Shown one piece after another: positions 1-5,676 of a DNA stretch of 5,676 bases. The stretch comes from Acidimicrobiaceae bacterium. GTDB lineage: Bacteria > Actinomycetota > Acidimicrobiia > Acidimicrobiales > Bog-793. The translations under genes were made by a program, and so were the position numbers. Below the pieces are notes generated by a model. That model was not told the DNA's origin. It was given only the letters and a program-made list of their open reading frames with translations, and ran no database searches. The stretch covers positions 1-5,676 of the forward strand of contig JAODBN010000332.1 of assembly GCA_025463965.1 (NCBI GenBank). Direction: 5' to 3'. How positions within the stretch are numbered: position 1 is the stretch's first letter; each line of letters starts with the position of its first letter.

Positions 1-1624
1 CCGCTTCGACTACTGCGGTACCGGGGACTCGTCGGGCCGGAGCGAGGACGTGGAGTCGGTGGACGACTGGGTCGAAGACATCACGTGCGCAGTGCGAGAG
101 GTCCGGCGGCTCGGGGCGACGCAGGTCGGCCTCGTCGGGCTACGCCTCGGAGCTACCCTCGCCGCGCTCGCCGCGCAACGCGACGGTGACATCGAAGCCC
201 TCGCTCTTTGGGACCCGTGCTCGCAAGGCCGGGGGCTATTGCGAGAGCAGCGGGCACTCAAGCTTTTGAGCGTCGGGGCCACCAAGGAGGACCCTGCCGG
301 CTCGGTCGAGCTTCTTTCGATCGTCCTCTCGCCTTCCATGGGCCGTGAGCTGCGAGCGCTGAAGCTTGAGCCCACCGAAGTCCGGTGGGCGAGGCATCTG
401 CTGTTGCTCGAGCGCTCGGACCGGGCCCGCGACGAGGTTCTCCATGGCGCGTTGCAAGGACAGGAGTTCGAGTGCCGCCCGGCAGACGGCCAGAGCGAGT
501 TCGTGAACGTCCAGCCGGGTGATTCGGTCGTCCCTCAGGCCACGATCGATGACCTGCTCTCGTGGCTCCCGCGCGTGCTTGCATCCGGGAGCCACCATGT
601 CGAGGCGCCCCGTACCGGCCGGCCGATCGACCTTGCAGTCGACGGGGGAGTGGTCCGCGAGCAGACGGTAAGTCTCGGTGGGCCGGGACTGTTCGGCATC
701 GTGGCCGAGCCGGCAAGCGGCGCCTCGGGCGGTCCGACCATCCTGCTCCTCAACGTGGGCCTGCTTCGTCACGTGGGTCCCGGACGGATCTGGGTCGAGG
801 TCGCACGACGACTGGCGCTGCTCGGGATGCGCAGCGTCCGCTTCGACCTTCGCGGCATCGGTGACAGCCCCCGCGGCCCCGGGCCGAGCAGCACCCATCC
901 GGTGGAGGCGCTGGATGACATCGTTCAGGTGATGGAGGCGGTCTCTCCGAGCGACCCGTCGAACGTCGTGCTCGTCGGGATCTGCTCGGGCGCCTACCAC
1001 GCCGCCGAAATCGGCGTCGTGCACGCGCCCAAGGGGGTTTGCCTGCTCAATCCGGTGCTCTTTTTCGATCCCGCCGAGGTCCGCGCGGGTCTGCCGCTCG
1101 CCGCGGAGCGCCAGACGGTGCAGCCGGTTCACCCGATGATCCGCTGGCTGCGCCGGAACCCGTTCGCGCTGAAGATCGCCCACCACCCGGTCGTCGACAA
1201 GATCCGCTACGGCGCCCCCTTCGAGCGCTTCTTGGACTCGCTCGGGGTGCTGTGGTGGCTGCTCGACGTCGTCGGTGTCCACCGCAGCCCGGCAAAGGTC
1301 TTGCAGCGACTCGCCAAGGCGCAGGTGGACACTCTGTTCGTCGCGGGCCACCGAGAGGCGCGACCGTTCCGGCGCTGCCGGTGGCTTACGCGCCCACTCG
1401 TAGCCGCCGGTCTGCTGCGCTTCGAGACGGTGGAGCATGTCGACCACTCGCTGTTCACGAGCGCCGCTCGTCAGGATGTCTGCGAGCTGGTGGAGTCACA
1501 CCTGCTCGTGCACTTCGGCCCGCCTAGGGGGGTTGTCGGCACGGATGTGCCGTCTTTTGCGCTGACCTACTCGCCGCGCCACGAGGAGCCCGCCGTGGAG
1601 ATCGAGAGCCCCCAGCCGGCATGA
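1..1624 (+). CDS. Two-module alpha/beta-hydrolase-fold protein, 5'-truncated by window edge
   Basis: The reading frame is open from base 2 (first visible residues RFDYCGTGDSSG), so the true start lies upstream; the GTG at 50 is internal. 540 residues are visible. They form two alpha/beta-hydrolase modules. Module 1 (visible residues 1 to about 200) has the RFDYxGTGDSSG strand-turn and a nucleophile elbow GLRLG (46-50) with Arg48 where Ser is usual. Module 2 (about 223-510) has NVGLLRHVGPGR (251-262), RFDLRGIGDS (280-289), elbow GICSG (326-330) with Cys328 as candidate nucleophile, and a DHSLF segment with candidate catalytic His482. The acid is unclear; Glu452 in GHRE is one candidate. From memory, similar elbows (GLRLGA, GLCSGA) occur in hydrolases near exosortase and exopolysaccharide genes. 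No signal peptide can be judged. Substrate is unknown. The stop overlaps the next start (ATGA), suggesting translational coupling to the flippase genes. Confidence 0.85.
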   Translation, partial: RFDYCGTGDSSGRSEDVESVDDWVEDITCAVREVRRLGATQVGLVGLRLGATLAALAAQRDGDIEALALWDPCSQGRGLLREQRALKLLSVGATKEDPAGSVELLSIVLSPSMGRELRALKLEPTEVRWARHLLLLERSDRARDEVLHGALQGQEFECRPADGQSEFVNVQPGDSVVPQATIDDLLSWLPRVLASGSHHVEAPRTGRPIDLAVDGGVVREQTVSLGGPGLFGIVAEPASGASGGPTILLLNVGLLRHVGPGRIWVEVARRLALLGMRSVRFDLRGIGDSPRGPGPSSTHPVEALDDIVQVMEAVSPSDPSNVVLVGICSGAYHAAEIGVVHAPKGVCLLNPVLFFDPAEVRAGLPLAAERQTVQPVHPMIRWLRRNPFALKIAHHPVVDKIRYGAPFERFLDSLGVLWWLLDVVGVHRSPAKVLQRLAKAQVDTLFVAGHREARPFRRCRWLTRPLVAAGLLRFETVEHVDHSLFTSAARQDVCELVESHLLVHFGPPRGVVGTDVPSFALTYSPRHEEPAVEIESPQPA

Positions 1625-3027
1625 TGACGAGCGACAACGTCACGGAGAGCCGTTCTTTCACCGGGGTTGCCCGGCGCCAGCTCGCGAGCGTCTTCGCGGG
1701 CAAGGACCTCTTCGGCCGGTTCGCCTACCTAGTCGCCACTCAGGCCGTCACGGTCGTGCTCGGTTTCGTCTTCTGGGGCTTCGCCACGCGATTCATGCCG
1801 GCGACCCAGGTCGGGCTCGCAACTTCGGCCGTCTTCGTGGCCACCCTTCTCGGCACCCTCGGCATCCTCGGAGCGGGCTCTATCCTCGTTCTCCAGCTGC
1901 AGCGCACCAGCAGGGAAGAACAGCGCGCCCTCATCCGTGCGTGTGTCACCGTCGGTGCGCTGATCACGACACTTCTGGCGCTCGTCGCCTGGGGGGCTTC
2001 CCCCGTGCTGGGGGAGAGCTTCCGGCGCGTCGGTTCGAACCCAGTGACCGGGTTCCTCTTCATCGCGGGCACGACGATCCAGACCGCCGCCATCCTCTTC
2101 GACGCGGCGGCGATCGGCCTCCACCGGGGCCGGGCTCAACTCGGTCGCAACCTGGTCGCCGCGCTGCTCAAGCTCGCCTTGCTGCCCGCTGCCCTTCTGC
2201 TCGGGCTGCGCAACTCCACCGGGCTGCTCGCCGGTTGGGACTTGTCGATGCTGTTGTCGCTGCTCATGGTTCCCCGTCTGCTCGGCTTTCGGCACAGTGA
2301 CCGGGTTCCGGTCCGCGCCGAGTACCGCATCTGGGCGATGGTGCGTGGAAGAGGCGCTGTCGCGCTCCGGCACCACCTGATCAACGTCGCCATCACCTCG
2401 GTGAGCTACGTCCTGCCGGTCGTCGCCGCCCTTGTCACCCTGCCGCGAGAGCTTGCCTACTTCTCGATCGCCCAGCTGATCGCCAGCTGTGCGCTCGCAC
2501 TTCCATACCTGCTCATGACCAGCCTGTTTGCGGAGGTCCCTCAAGGAGCCGAGCAGCTCAGACACGCGGTGCGCCGGACGTTTCCCTTCGGGATCGTCTG
2601 TTCTGGCCTTGCCGTCTTGGTCCTCGAGGCCGGGGCCAACGTCTTGTTGTCGGTGTTCGGCCACCAGTACGCGGCGCACGGGGCCGTGCTCCTCCGCTTC
2701 TTGTTGATCGCCTGTATCCCGTATGTCGTCAAGGACCACTTCGTCGTGGTGCGACGGGCCCAGAACCGTCTCGGAGAGGCCGCTCGGGTGGCCGCCCTGT
2801 GCACTCTGGCGGAGATCGGTGCGGGCGTCGCCGGGGGCGTCGTGGCAGGACTACCCGGGCTCTGCCTCGGTTGGTCGCTCTGCACGGTCGTGGAAGGCGC
2901 GTACTTCCTGCCAAGGGTGCTTGCCATCTTGCGCGAGCCCGCTGTCGAGGAGGACCAGAGCCGTTCGGCGGTGATGCCAGAACAACTGGTCGGGGCACCC
3001 ACGTTGGGAGATGCCGCTCCGATATGA
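1621..3027 (+). CDS. Polysaccharide flippase-like membrane protein (MOP superfamily), first of a tandem pair
   Basis: This 468-residue protein has a short polar N-terminus and about 12 hydrophobic segments (roughly 34-56, 66-93, 105-125, 143-167, 177-196, 202-222, 252-273, 278-302, 320-345, 354-375, 388-410, 413-436) and a hydrophilic C-tail. Length and layout match Wzx/MurJ-like members of the MOP superfamily, which move lipid-linked oligosaccharides across the cytoplasmic membrane. Segments shared with the next gene are LFGRFAYLVATQAVTV (30-45), DAAAIGL (161-167), GWDLSML (205-211), ALRHH (248-252), AYFSIAQL (279-286) and PYVVKDH (367-373). The start at 1621 overlaps the upstream stop as ATGA; ATG 1624 directly follows it and is equally possible, since only weak purine runs (GTGGAG 1595-1600, GAGAG 1604-1608) lie upstream. 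The substrate cannot be told from sequence; an exopolysaccharide or surface-glycan unit is inferred from the neighbours. Confidence 0.88.
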   Translation: MMTSDNVTESRSFTGVARRQLASVFAGKDLFGRFAYLVATQAVTVVLGFVFWGFATRFMPATQVGLATSAVFVATLLGTLGILGAGSILVLQLQRTSREEQRALIRACVTVGALITTLLALVAWGASPVLGESFRRVGSNPVTGFLFIAGTTIQTAAILFDAAAIGLHRGRAQLGRNLVAALLKLALLPAALLLGLRNSTGLLAGWDLSMLLSLLMVPRLLGFRHSDRVPVRAEYRIWAMVRGRGAVALRHHLINVAITSVSYVLPVVAALVTLPRELAYFSIAQLIASCALALPYLLMTSLFAEVPQGAEQLRHAVRRTFPFGIVCSGLAVLVLEAGANVLLSVFGHQYAAHGAVLLRFLLIACIPYVVKDHFVVVRRAQNRLGEAARVAALCTLAEIGAGVAGGVVAGLPGLCLGWSLCTVVEGAYFLPRVLAILREPAVEEDQSRSAVMPEQLVGAPTLGDAAPI

Positions 3028-4553
3028 CCTGCGCCGCAGAGGGCGCGTCGTCAGCGCCCCGAGCGGCCAGCGATCTCGCCCCAAAGACGAACAACAAGAG
3101 CTCTCGCTCGTTCGAAACATCGGTCGTGGGTTCGCCCATGGCCGATGCCAGCGCCCAAGCCGGGCGGCCGGGCGAGCGAGGCGCAGACCGCGATTCCCCC
3201 AGTCCGCTCGCCGGCGGATCGTTGCGGACGGCGGCGCGTCGCCAGGTCCGCTCGCTGCTGGCTGGTCAGGATCTGTTCGGCCGCTTCGCCTACCTCGTTG
3301 CCACCCAAGCGGTCACGGTGCTGCTCGGCTTCGCCTACTGGACCCTCGCCGCGCACGTCGTTTCGTCGCGTTCGCTCGGGATCGCAACCGCAGCGATCTT
3401 CGTCGCCACCCTGCTCGGCGCAGTGGGCGTGCTCGGGACGGCCTCGCTGCTTCTCGTGCAGCTCGGCCAGATCGACGAGGAGGAGGAACGGCGCGACCTC
3501 ATCCGGGCGTGTCTAGGCGCTGCGGTGACCGTCACCGTCTCGTTGGCCCTCGTCGCCTGGCTCGTTTCTCCGTGGCTCGGGCCGAGCTTTCGTCGGATCG
3601 GTGCGGATCCGCTCGACGCCATGTTGTTCGCGCTCGGGACCGGCATCCAAACCGCCGGAGTGGTGCTCGACGCGGCGGCGATCGGCCTCAGGCGCGGTCC
3701 GCTCCAGCTGGCGCGCAATGCGCTGAGCGCGACCTTGAAGCTGGCCTTCGTGCCGATCTGTGTCTTCTCCTTCGCCCGCAATCCCGCCGGGCTGCTCGGG
3801 GGGTGGGACCTTTCGATGCTCGCGTCGCTGCTCGTGGCGCGCCGCGTGCTCGGGCGTTCCAGCGTCAGGTCCGGACGCGGGCGCCTCCACGCGCACGTGC
3901 GCATGCTGCGCTTCCACGGCGGGCTCGCCCTGCGCCACCACTACGTCAACCTGGCGATCTCCTCGGTGGGCTACTTCGTGCCGCTCGTCGCCGCCTTGAT
4001 CGCGGCTCCGAGCGAGATGGCGTACTTCTCCATCGCCCAGCTGGTTTCGGTTTCCGCGCTCGGCCTTCCGTACCTGCTGACGACCAGCCTGTTCGTCGAG
4101 GCGAGCGAGGGCGAGGAGCGCCTGCGCGACAACGTGCGAAGGACGTTTCCTCTCGGAATTGCCTGTTCGCTTGGGGTGCTCCTCGTTCTGGAACCGACCT
4201 CGAGATGGGTGCTCTCGGTCTTCGGCGGCGAGTATGCCGATCACGGGACAATCTTGTTGCGGCTGATGCTGCCCATCGGGCTGCCGTATGTCATAAAAGA
4301 CCACTATGTGACGATCCGCCGCGCCCAGGGACGCCTGACTCAAGCGGCGTGGGTCGCCGGGACGTGCGCCGTCGCCGAAGTCGCCGGCGCCGCGGTGGGC
4401 GGGGCGCTCGGCGGTCTTCAGGGCCTGTGCATCGGGTGGCTCGCATGCACCGTTGCAGAAGGGCTGTTCTTCCTCCCCCAGGTTCTGTCGACCATCCGGG
4501 GAGCCCGCAAAGACGGTGCCTCGCTGCGCCAGGAGAACGCGTTCGCCGACTGA
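3024..4553 (+). CDS. Polysaccharide flippase-like membrane protein (MOP superfamily), second of a tandem pair
   Basis: From ATG 3024 this is 509 residues: a polar N-terminal tail of about 83 residues, then the same multi-spanning layout as the preceding gene (first membrane segment about 88-110, last about 467-490). By hand alignment it shares 39 of 64 residues with the upstream protein around LFGRFAYLVATQ (84-95) and 38 of 60 around ALRHH (302-306) and AYFSIAQL (333-340), so the two are paralogues. The start at 3024 gives an ATGA overlap with the upstream stop, repeating the junction before it. ATG 3138 would give 471 residues, much closer to the paralogue's 468, but would leave a gap of about 110 bases. 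Neither start has a strong ribosome-binding site. Role is inferred as export of a lipid-linked glycan across the cytoplasmic membrane, perhaps a second substrate or a partner of the first flippase. Confidence 0.87.
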   Translation: MTCAAEGASSAPRAASDLAPKTNNKSSRSFETSVVGSPMADASAQAGRPGERGADRDSPSPLAGGSLRTAARRQVRSLLAGQDLFGRFAYLVATQAVTVLLGFAYWTLAAHVVSSRSLGIATAAIFVATLLGAVGVLGTASLLLVQLGQIDEEEERRDLIRACLGAAVTVTVSLALVAWLVSPWLGPSFRRIGADPLDAMLFALGTGIQTAGVVLDAAAIGLRRGPLQLARNALSATLKLAFVPICVFSFARNPAGLLGGWDLSMLASLLVARRVLGRSSVRSGRGRLHAHVRMLRFHGGLALRHHYVNLAISSVGYFVPLVAALIAAPSEMAYFSIAQLVSVSALGLPYLLTTSLFVEASEGEERLRDNVRRTFPLGIACSLGVLLVLEPTSRWVLSVFGGEYADHGTILLRLMLPIGLPYVIKDHYVTIRRAQGRLTQAAWVAGTCAVAEVAGAAVGGALGGLQGLCIGWLACTVAEGLFFLPQVLSTIRGARKDGASLRQENAFAD

Positions 4554-4602
4554 CCGAAGCGGGGGTTCTCGTGGTCGGTGCCTCGCCCGGGCGGATCCTT
4601 TC

Positions 4603-4625
4603 GGAACCCGGATCTCCGGGTCTCC
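4603..4625 (+). terminator. Candidate hairpin terminator after the flippase operon
   Basis: ACCCGG (4606-4611) and CCGGGT (4616-4621) form a 6-bp GC-rich stem around the loop ATCT. GGA (4603-4605) and TCC (4623-4625) extend it to 9 bp with one bulged C at 4622. It lies 50 bases after the flippase stop codon. There is no T-run afterwards, so it is not a classical intrinsic terminator; T-poor hairpins of this type are often proposed in high-GC bacteria. It could instead protect the 3' end of the mRNA. Confidence 0.35.
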
Positions 4626-4680
4626 TGTCGTAATTGTGCAAGGGCCTGCCGGCACCGGGTTGCCTCTCGCGGGCCGCCAA

Positions 4681-4692
4681 TGCGCCGGCGCA
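4681..4692. promoter_or_regulatory. 12-bp perfect palindrome, possible operator
   Basis: TGCGCCGGCGCA is its own reverse complement. It sits at the left edge of the AT-richer island and about 24 bases upstream of the candidate -35 element, a plausible place for a regulator. A shorter relative, TGCCGGCA, lies at 4647-4654 with the same TGC...GCA ends and CCGG core. In GC-rich DNA such palindromes also arise by chance, so this is weak. Confidence 0.25.
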
Positions 4693-4715
4693 GATTTATA
4701 TTGCGGCAAAGAGTC

Positions 4716-4745
4716 TTGCAATTTGAGCACTGAGCGTGGTTTGAT
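4716..4745 (+). promoter_or_regulatory. Weak candidate promoter for the GH16 gene
   Basis: TTGCAA (4716-4721) resembles a sigma-70-type -35 box and is followed after 18 bases by TTTGAT (4740-4745), a poor -10 match that lacks the A at position 2. An alternative -10, TATATT (4697-4702), is a better hexamer but has no convincing -35 at normal spacing. The main support is the local drop in GC content in front of a gene that begins a new functional block. Confidence 0.25.
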
Positions 4746-4749
4746 CTTC

Positions 4750-4788
4750 ACCGTTGGTGGGTAGCTGCGCCGCTCTCCATCCAACGGT
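4750..4788 (+). promoter_or_regulatory. Long bulged hairpin in the GH16 leader
   Basis: ACCGTTGG (4750-4757) pairs perfectly with CCAACGGT (4781-4788). The stem continues with TGG (4758-4760) against CCA (4777-4779), leaving T4780 bulged, then across a small internal loop to AGC (4763-4765) against GCT (4772-4774), closing loop TGCGCC. This gives about 14 Watson-Crick pairs in 39 bases. No T-run follows, so it is not an obvious terminator. If the candidate promoter is real, the hairpin would lie at the very 5' end of the mRNA; otherwise it may be a DNA dyad for a regulator. It matches no riboswitch class I recognise. Confidence 0.45.
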
Positions 4789-4904
4789 ATGGAACCGGCG
4801 GTGCTTCTGGCCGCTTCGTTGGCGAAAGTGGGCCCGACCCTGGCCCCGCCCTGATGGCAGAACGTGCCGCACCGGCGAATCGGCTTCCGGGCACCAGACG
4901 AAAC

Positions 4905-4911
4905 GAGAGAG
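4905..4911 (+). promoter_or_regulatory. Ribosome-binding site of the GH16 gene
   Basis: The purine run GAGAGAG ends 6 bases before ATG 4918. Its spacing, together with the signal peptide that begins at this ATG, fixes the start over the upstream in-frame GTG at 4864. The site is part of a small inverted repeat, AGAG (4906-4909) against CTCT (4913-4916), which could weakly mask it in the mRNA. Confidence 0.55.
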
Positions 4912-4917
4912 TCTCTT

Positions 4918-5676
4918 ATGTTGTCGCGATTAATCATCGCGCCCGCGATGCTGCTGGGCATCCCGTTGGCGGCCACGCCGGGCACGGTGCACCCCGCGGC
5001 GCCGACGCACGTGGGCAGTCCGGTTCCGGGGGAGCGCTGCTTTCGCCACGTGCCACGTCAGGGCAGCCCGTACTTCAACTGCTGGGCCAGCTCGAGCACT
5101 TCGACCAAGACGGCGACCCAGACCCGCTCGGTGACGGTGAGCAAGAGCACTCCAGCAGTCGCCAAGTCGGCGACGGCCGGTCCTGTCGGTGACCCGGGAA
5201 CCTGGCATTCCGTGCTGGATCAGGAGTTCAACGGGACGTCCCTCGACACCTCGCGCTGGACCTCAGGATGGTTCGGCTCGGGCATCACCCAGCCCGTGAA
5301 CAGCGAGGAACTCGAGTGTTACAGCCCCACGCGAGTCAGCGTGTCGGGCGGATCCCTGCGCCTCTCGCTCATCGCCCAGGCCCACACCTGCGGTGGTGTG
5401 CTGCGGCCGTACACCTCGGGGATCGTCACGACGGACTCGAAGTTCTCCTACACCTACGGGTTCGCCGAAGCCCGCGTCTACCTTCCCGCTACCGGCTCGG
5501 GGACGGCGGACTGGCCGGCGTTCTGGGGCGATGGGCAGTCCTGGCCGAAAGACGGCGAGATGGACATCATGGAGGGGCTGGGCGTCGAGAACCACGGAGT
5601 TCCTGGCAATGCCTGCTACCACTTCATCAGCCCCAAGGGCAATCCCGGAGGATGCCCGCCCGGTAAGGACTTCGCC
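4918..5676 (+). CDS. Secreted glycoside hydrolase family 16 protein, 3'-truncated by window edge
   Basis: 253 codons are visible with no stop before the window ends. Residues 1-4 (MLSR) and the hydrophobic stretch 5-19 form a signal peptide, with cleavage likely somewhere between Ala19 and Ala28. Residues 29-91 form a spacer with Cys41 and Cys55 and then a Ser/Thr/Lys-rich linker. The GH16 domain begins near residue 95: DQEFNGTSLDTSRW (101-114), a G-x-x-T-T-D-S-K-F segment (168-176), WPAFW (199-203), and the active-site motif GEMDIMEG (213-220), giving Glu214 as nucleophile, Asp216, and Glu219 as acid/base. The E-x-D-x-x-E spacing is that of the laminarinase-like, beta-bulge GH16 enzymes. Such enzymes cleave beta-1,3 or beta-1,4 glucans or galactans; the substrate here is not determined. 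Next to flippases, an extracellular exopolysaccharide-trimming role is plausible. Leu5 is encoded by the rare codon TTA. Confidence 0.93.
   Translation, partial: MLSRLIIAPAMLLGIPLAATPGTVHPAAPTHVGSPVPGERCFRHVPRQGSPYFNCWASSSTSTKTATQTRSVTVSKSTPAVAKSATAGPVGDPGTWHSVLDQEFNGTSLDTSRWTSGWFGSGITQPVNSEELECYSPTRVSVSGGSLRLSLIAQAHTCGGVLRPYTSGIVTTDSKFSYTYGFAEARVYLPATGSGTADWPAFWGDGQSWPKDGEMDIMEGLGVENHGVPGNACYHFISPKGNPGGCPPGKDFA
4925..4941 (+). repeat. Inverted repeat at codons 3-8 of the GH16 gene
   Basis: CGCGAT (4925-4930) and ATCGCG (4936-4941) are perfect inverted copies around the 5-base loop TAATC. The hairpin begins 5 bases after the start codon, inside the region covered by an initiating ribosome, so it could lower or gate translation. 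The overlapping GATTAATC (4928-4935) is itself a perfect palindrome. Function is not shown. Confidence 0.35.

Larger units (their letters stand above)
4554..4917. other. Intergenic region between flippase and GH16 genes
   Basis: This 364-base stretch is the only long non-coding segment. Reading frames crossing it have no family resemblance. In order it contains a hairpin (4603-4625), small palindrome TGCCGGCA (4647-4654), palindrome TGCGCCGGCGCA (4681-4692), an AT-richer island (4691-4750, 25 of 60 bases G or C by my count, well below the surrounding DNA), a long bulged hairpin (4750-4788), and a purine-rich ribosome-binding site (4905-4911). The arrangement suggests the end of one transcript and a separately controlled start for the GH16 gene. 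Confidence 0.7.

Noticed and set aside
236..1447. 403-codon minus-strand open frame opposite the hydrolase gene
   Set aside because: Composition is Arg/Asp/Gln/His-rich without motifs; the plus strand carries two clear hydrolase modules.
2799..3023. Upstream extension of the second flippase frame to ATG 2799
   Set aside because: The extra 75 residues are Arg/Gly-rich and lie inside the coding region of the first flippase; ATG 3024 gives the normal ATGA junction.
3011..4633. 540-codon open frame on the plus strand in another frame of the second flippase
   Set aside because: It is Arg/Ala/Pro-rich with no recognisable segments, while the frame from 3024 has the conserved paralogous membrane protein.
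4638..4664. Possible c-di-GMP-I riboswitch (GCAAGGGCC at 4638-4646 and GGGTTGCC at 4657-4664 resemble parts of the aptamer)
   Set aside because: The conserved GGCAAACC and GACGCAAAGCC blocks and the correct stem spacing are missing, so these are fragments of chance likeness.
3513..4985. 490-codon open frame on the minus strand across the second flippase and the GH16 leader
   Set aside because: Its translation is rich in Arg, Gln, Glu and His with no fold-like pattern, and it lies opposite a clear membrane protein. It is the usual antisense shadow in high-GC DNA.
4854..5192. 112-codon plus-strand open frame overlapping the start of the GH16 gene
   Set aside because: It lies in a different frame from the signal peptide and GH16 domain and shows no motifs of its own.

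Overview
The window is high-GC DNA with strongly GC-biased third codon positions, GTG/ATG starts and ATGA-type gene overlaps. This fits an actinobacterium or a similar high-GC bacterium; the sequence alone does not give genus or species. All genes read on the plus strand. I see no RNA gene, IS element or CRISPR array.

Region 1 (1-4553) is a tightly packed three-gene run. A large protein with two alpha/beta-hydrolase modules (5' end outside the window) overlaps the first of two flippase-like membrane proteins by ATGA. That flippase gene overlaps the second by another ATGA. The two flippases are clear tandem paralogues (about 60% identical in the blocks I aligned by hand). Both look like members of the MOP superfamily, which flips lipid-linked sugars across the cytoplasmic membrane.

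Region 2 (4554-4917) is the only long non-coding stretch. It holds a hairpin that could be a weak terminator, a 12-bp perfect palindrome, an AT-richer island with a weak promoter-like arrangement, and a long bulged hairpin (4750-4788). A purine-rich ribosome-binding site sits just before the next gene.

Region 3 (4918 to the end) is the start of a secreted glycoside hydrolase family 16 (GH16) protein. It has a signal peptide, a Cys-pair and Ser/Thr/Lys-rich spacer, and a GH16 domain with the E-x-D-x-x-E active site. The gene runs off the right edge.

Taken together the window looks like part of an exopolysaccharide or cell-surface glycan locus: accessory hydrolases, two exporters for lipid-linked glycan, and an extracellular glycanase that could trim or release the product. 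This pathway assignment is inference from family and neighbourhood. The points most worth a second look are the non-canonical nucleophile elbows in the fused hydrolase, the duplicated flippase, and the structured leader plus early TTA codon of the GH16 gene.
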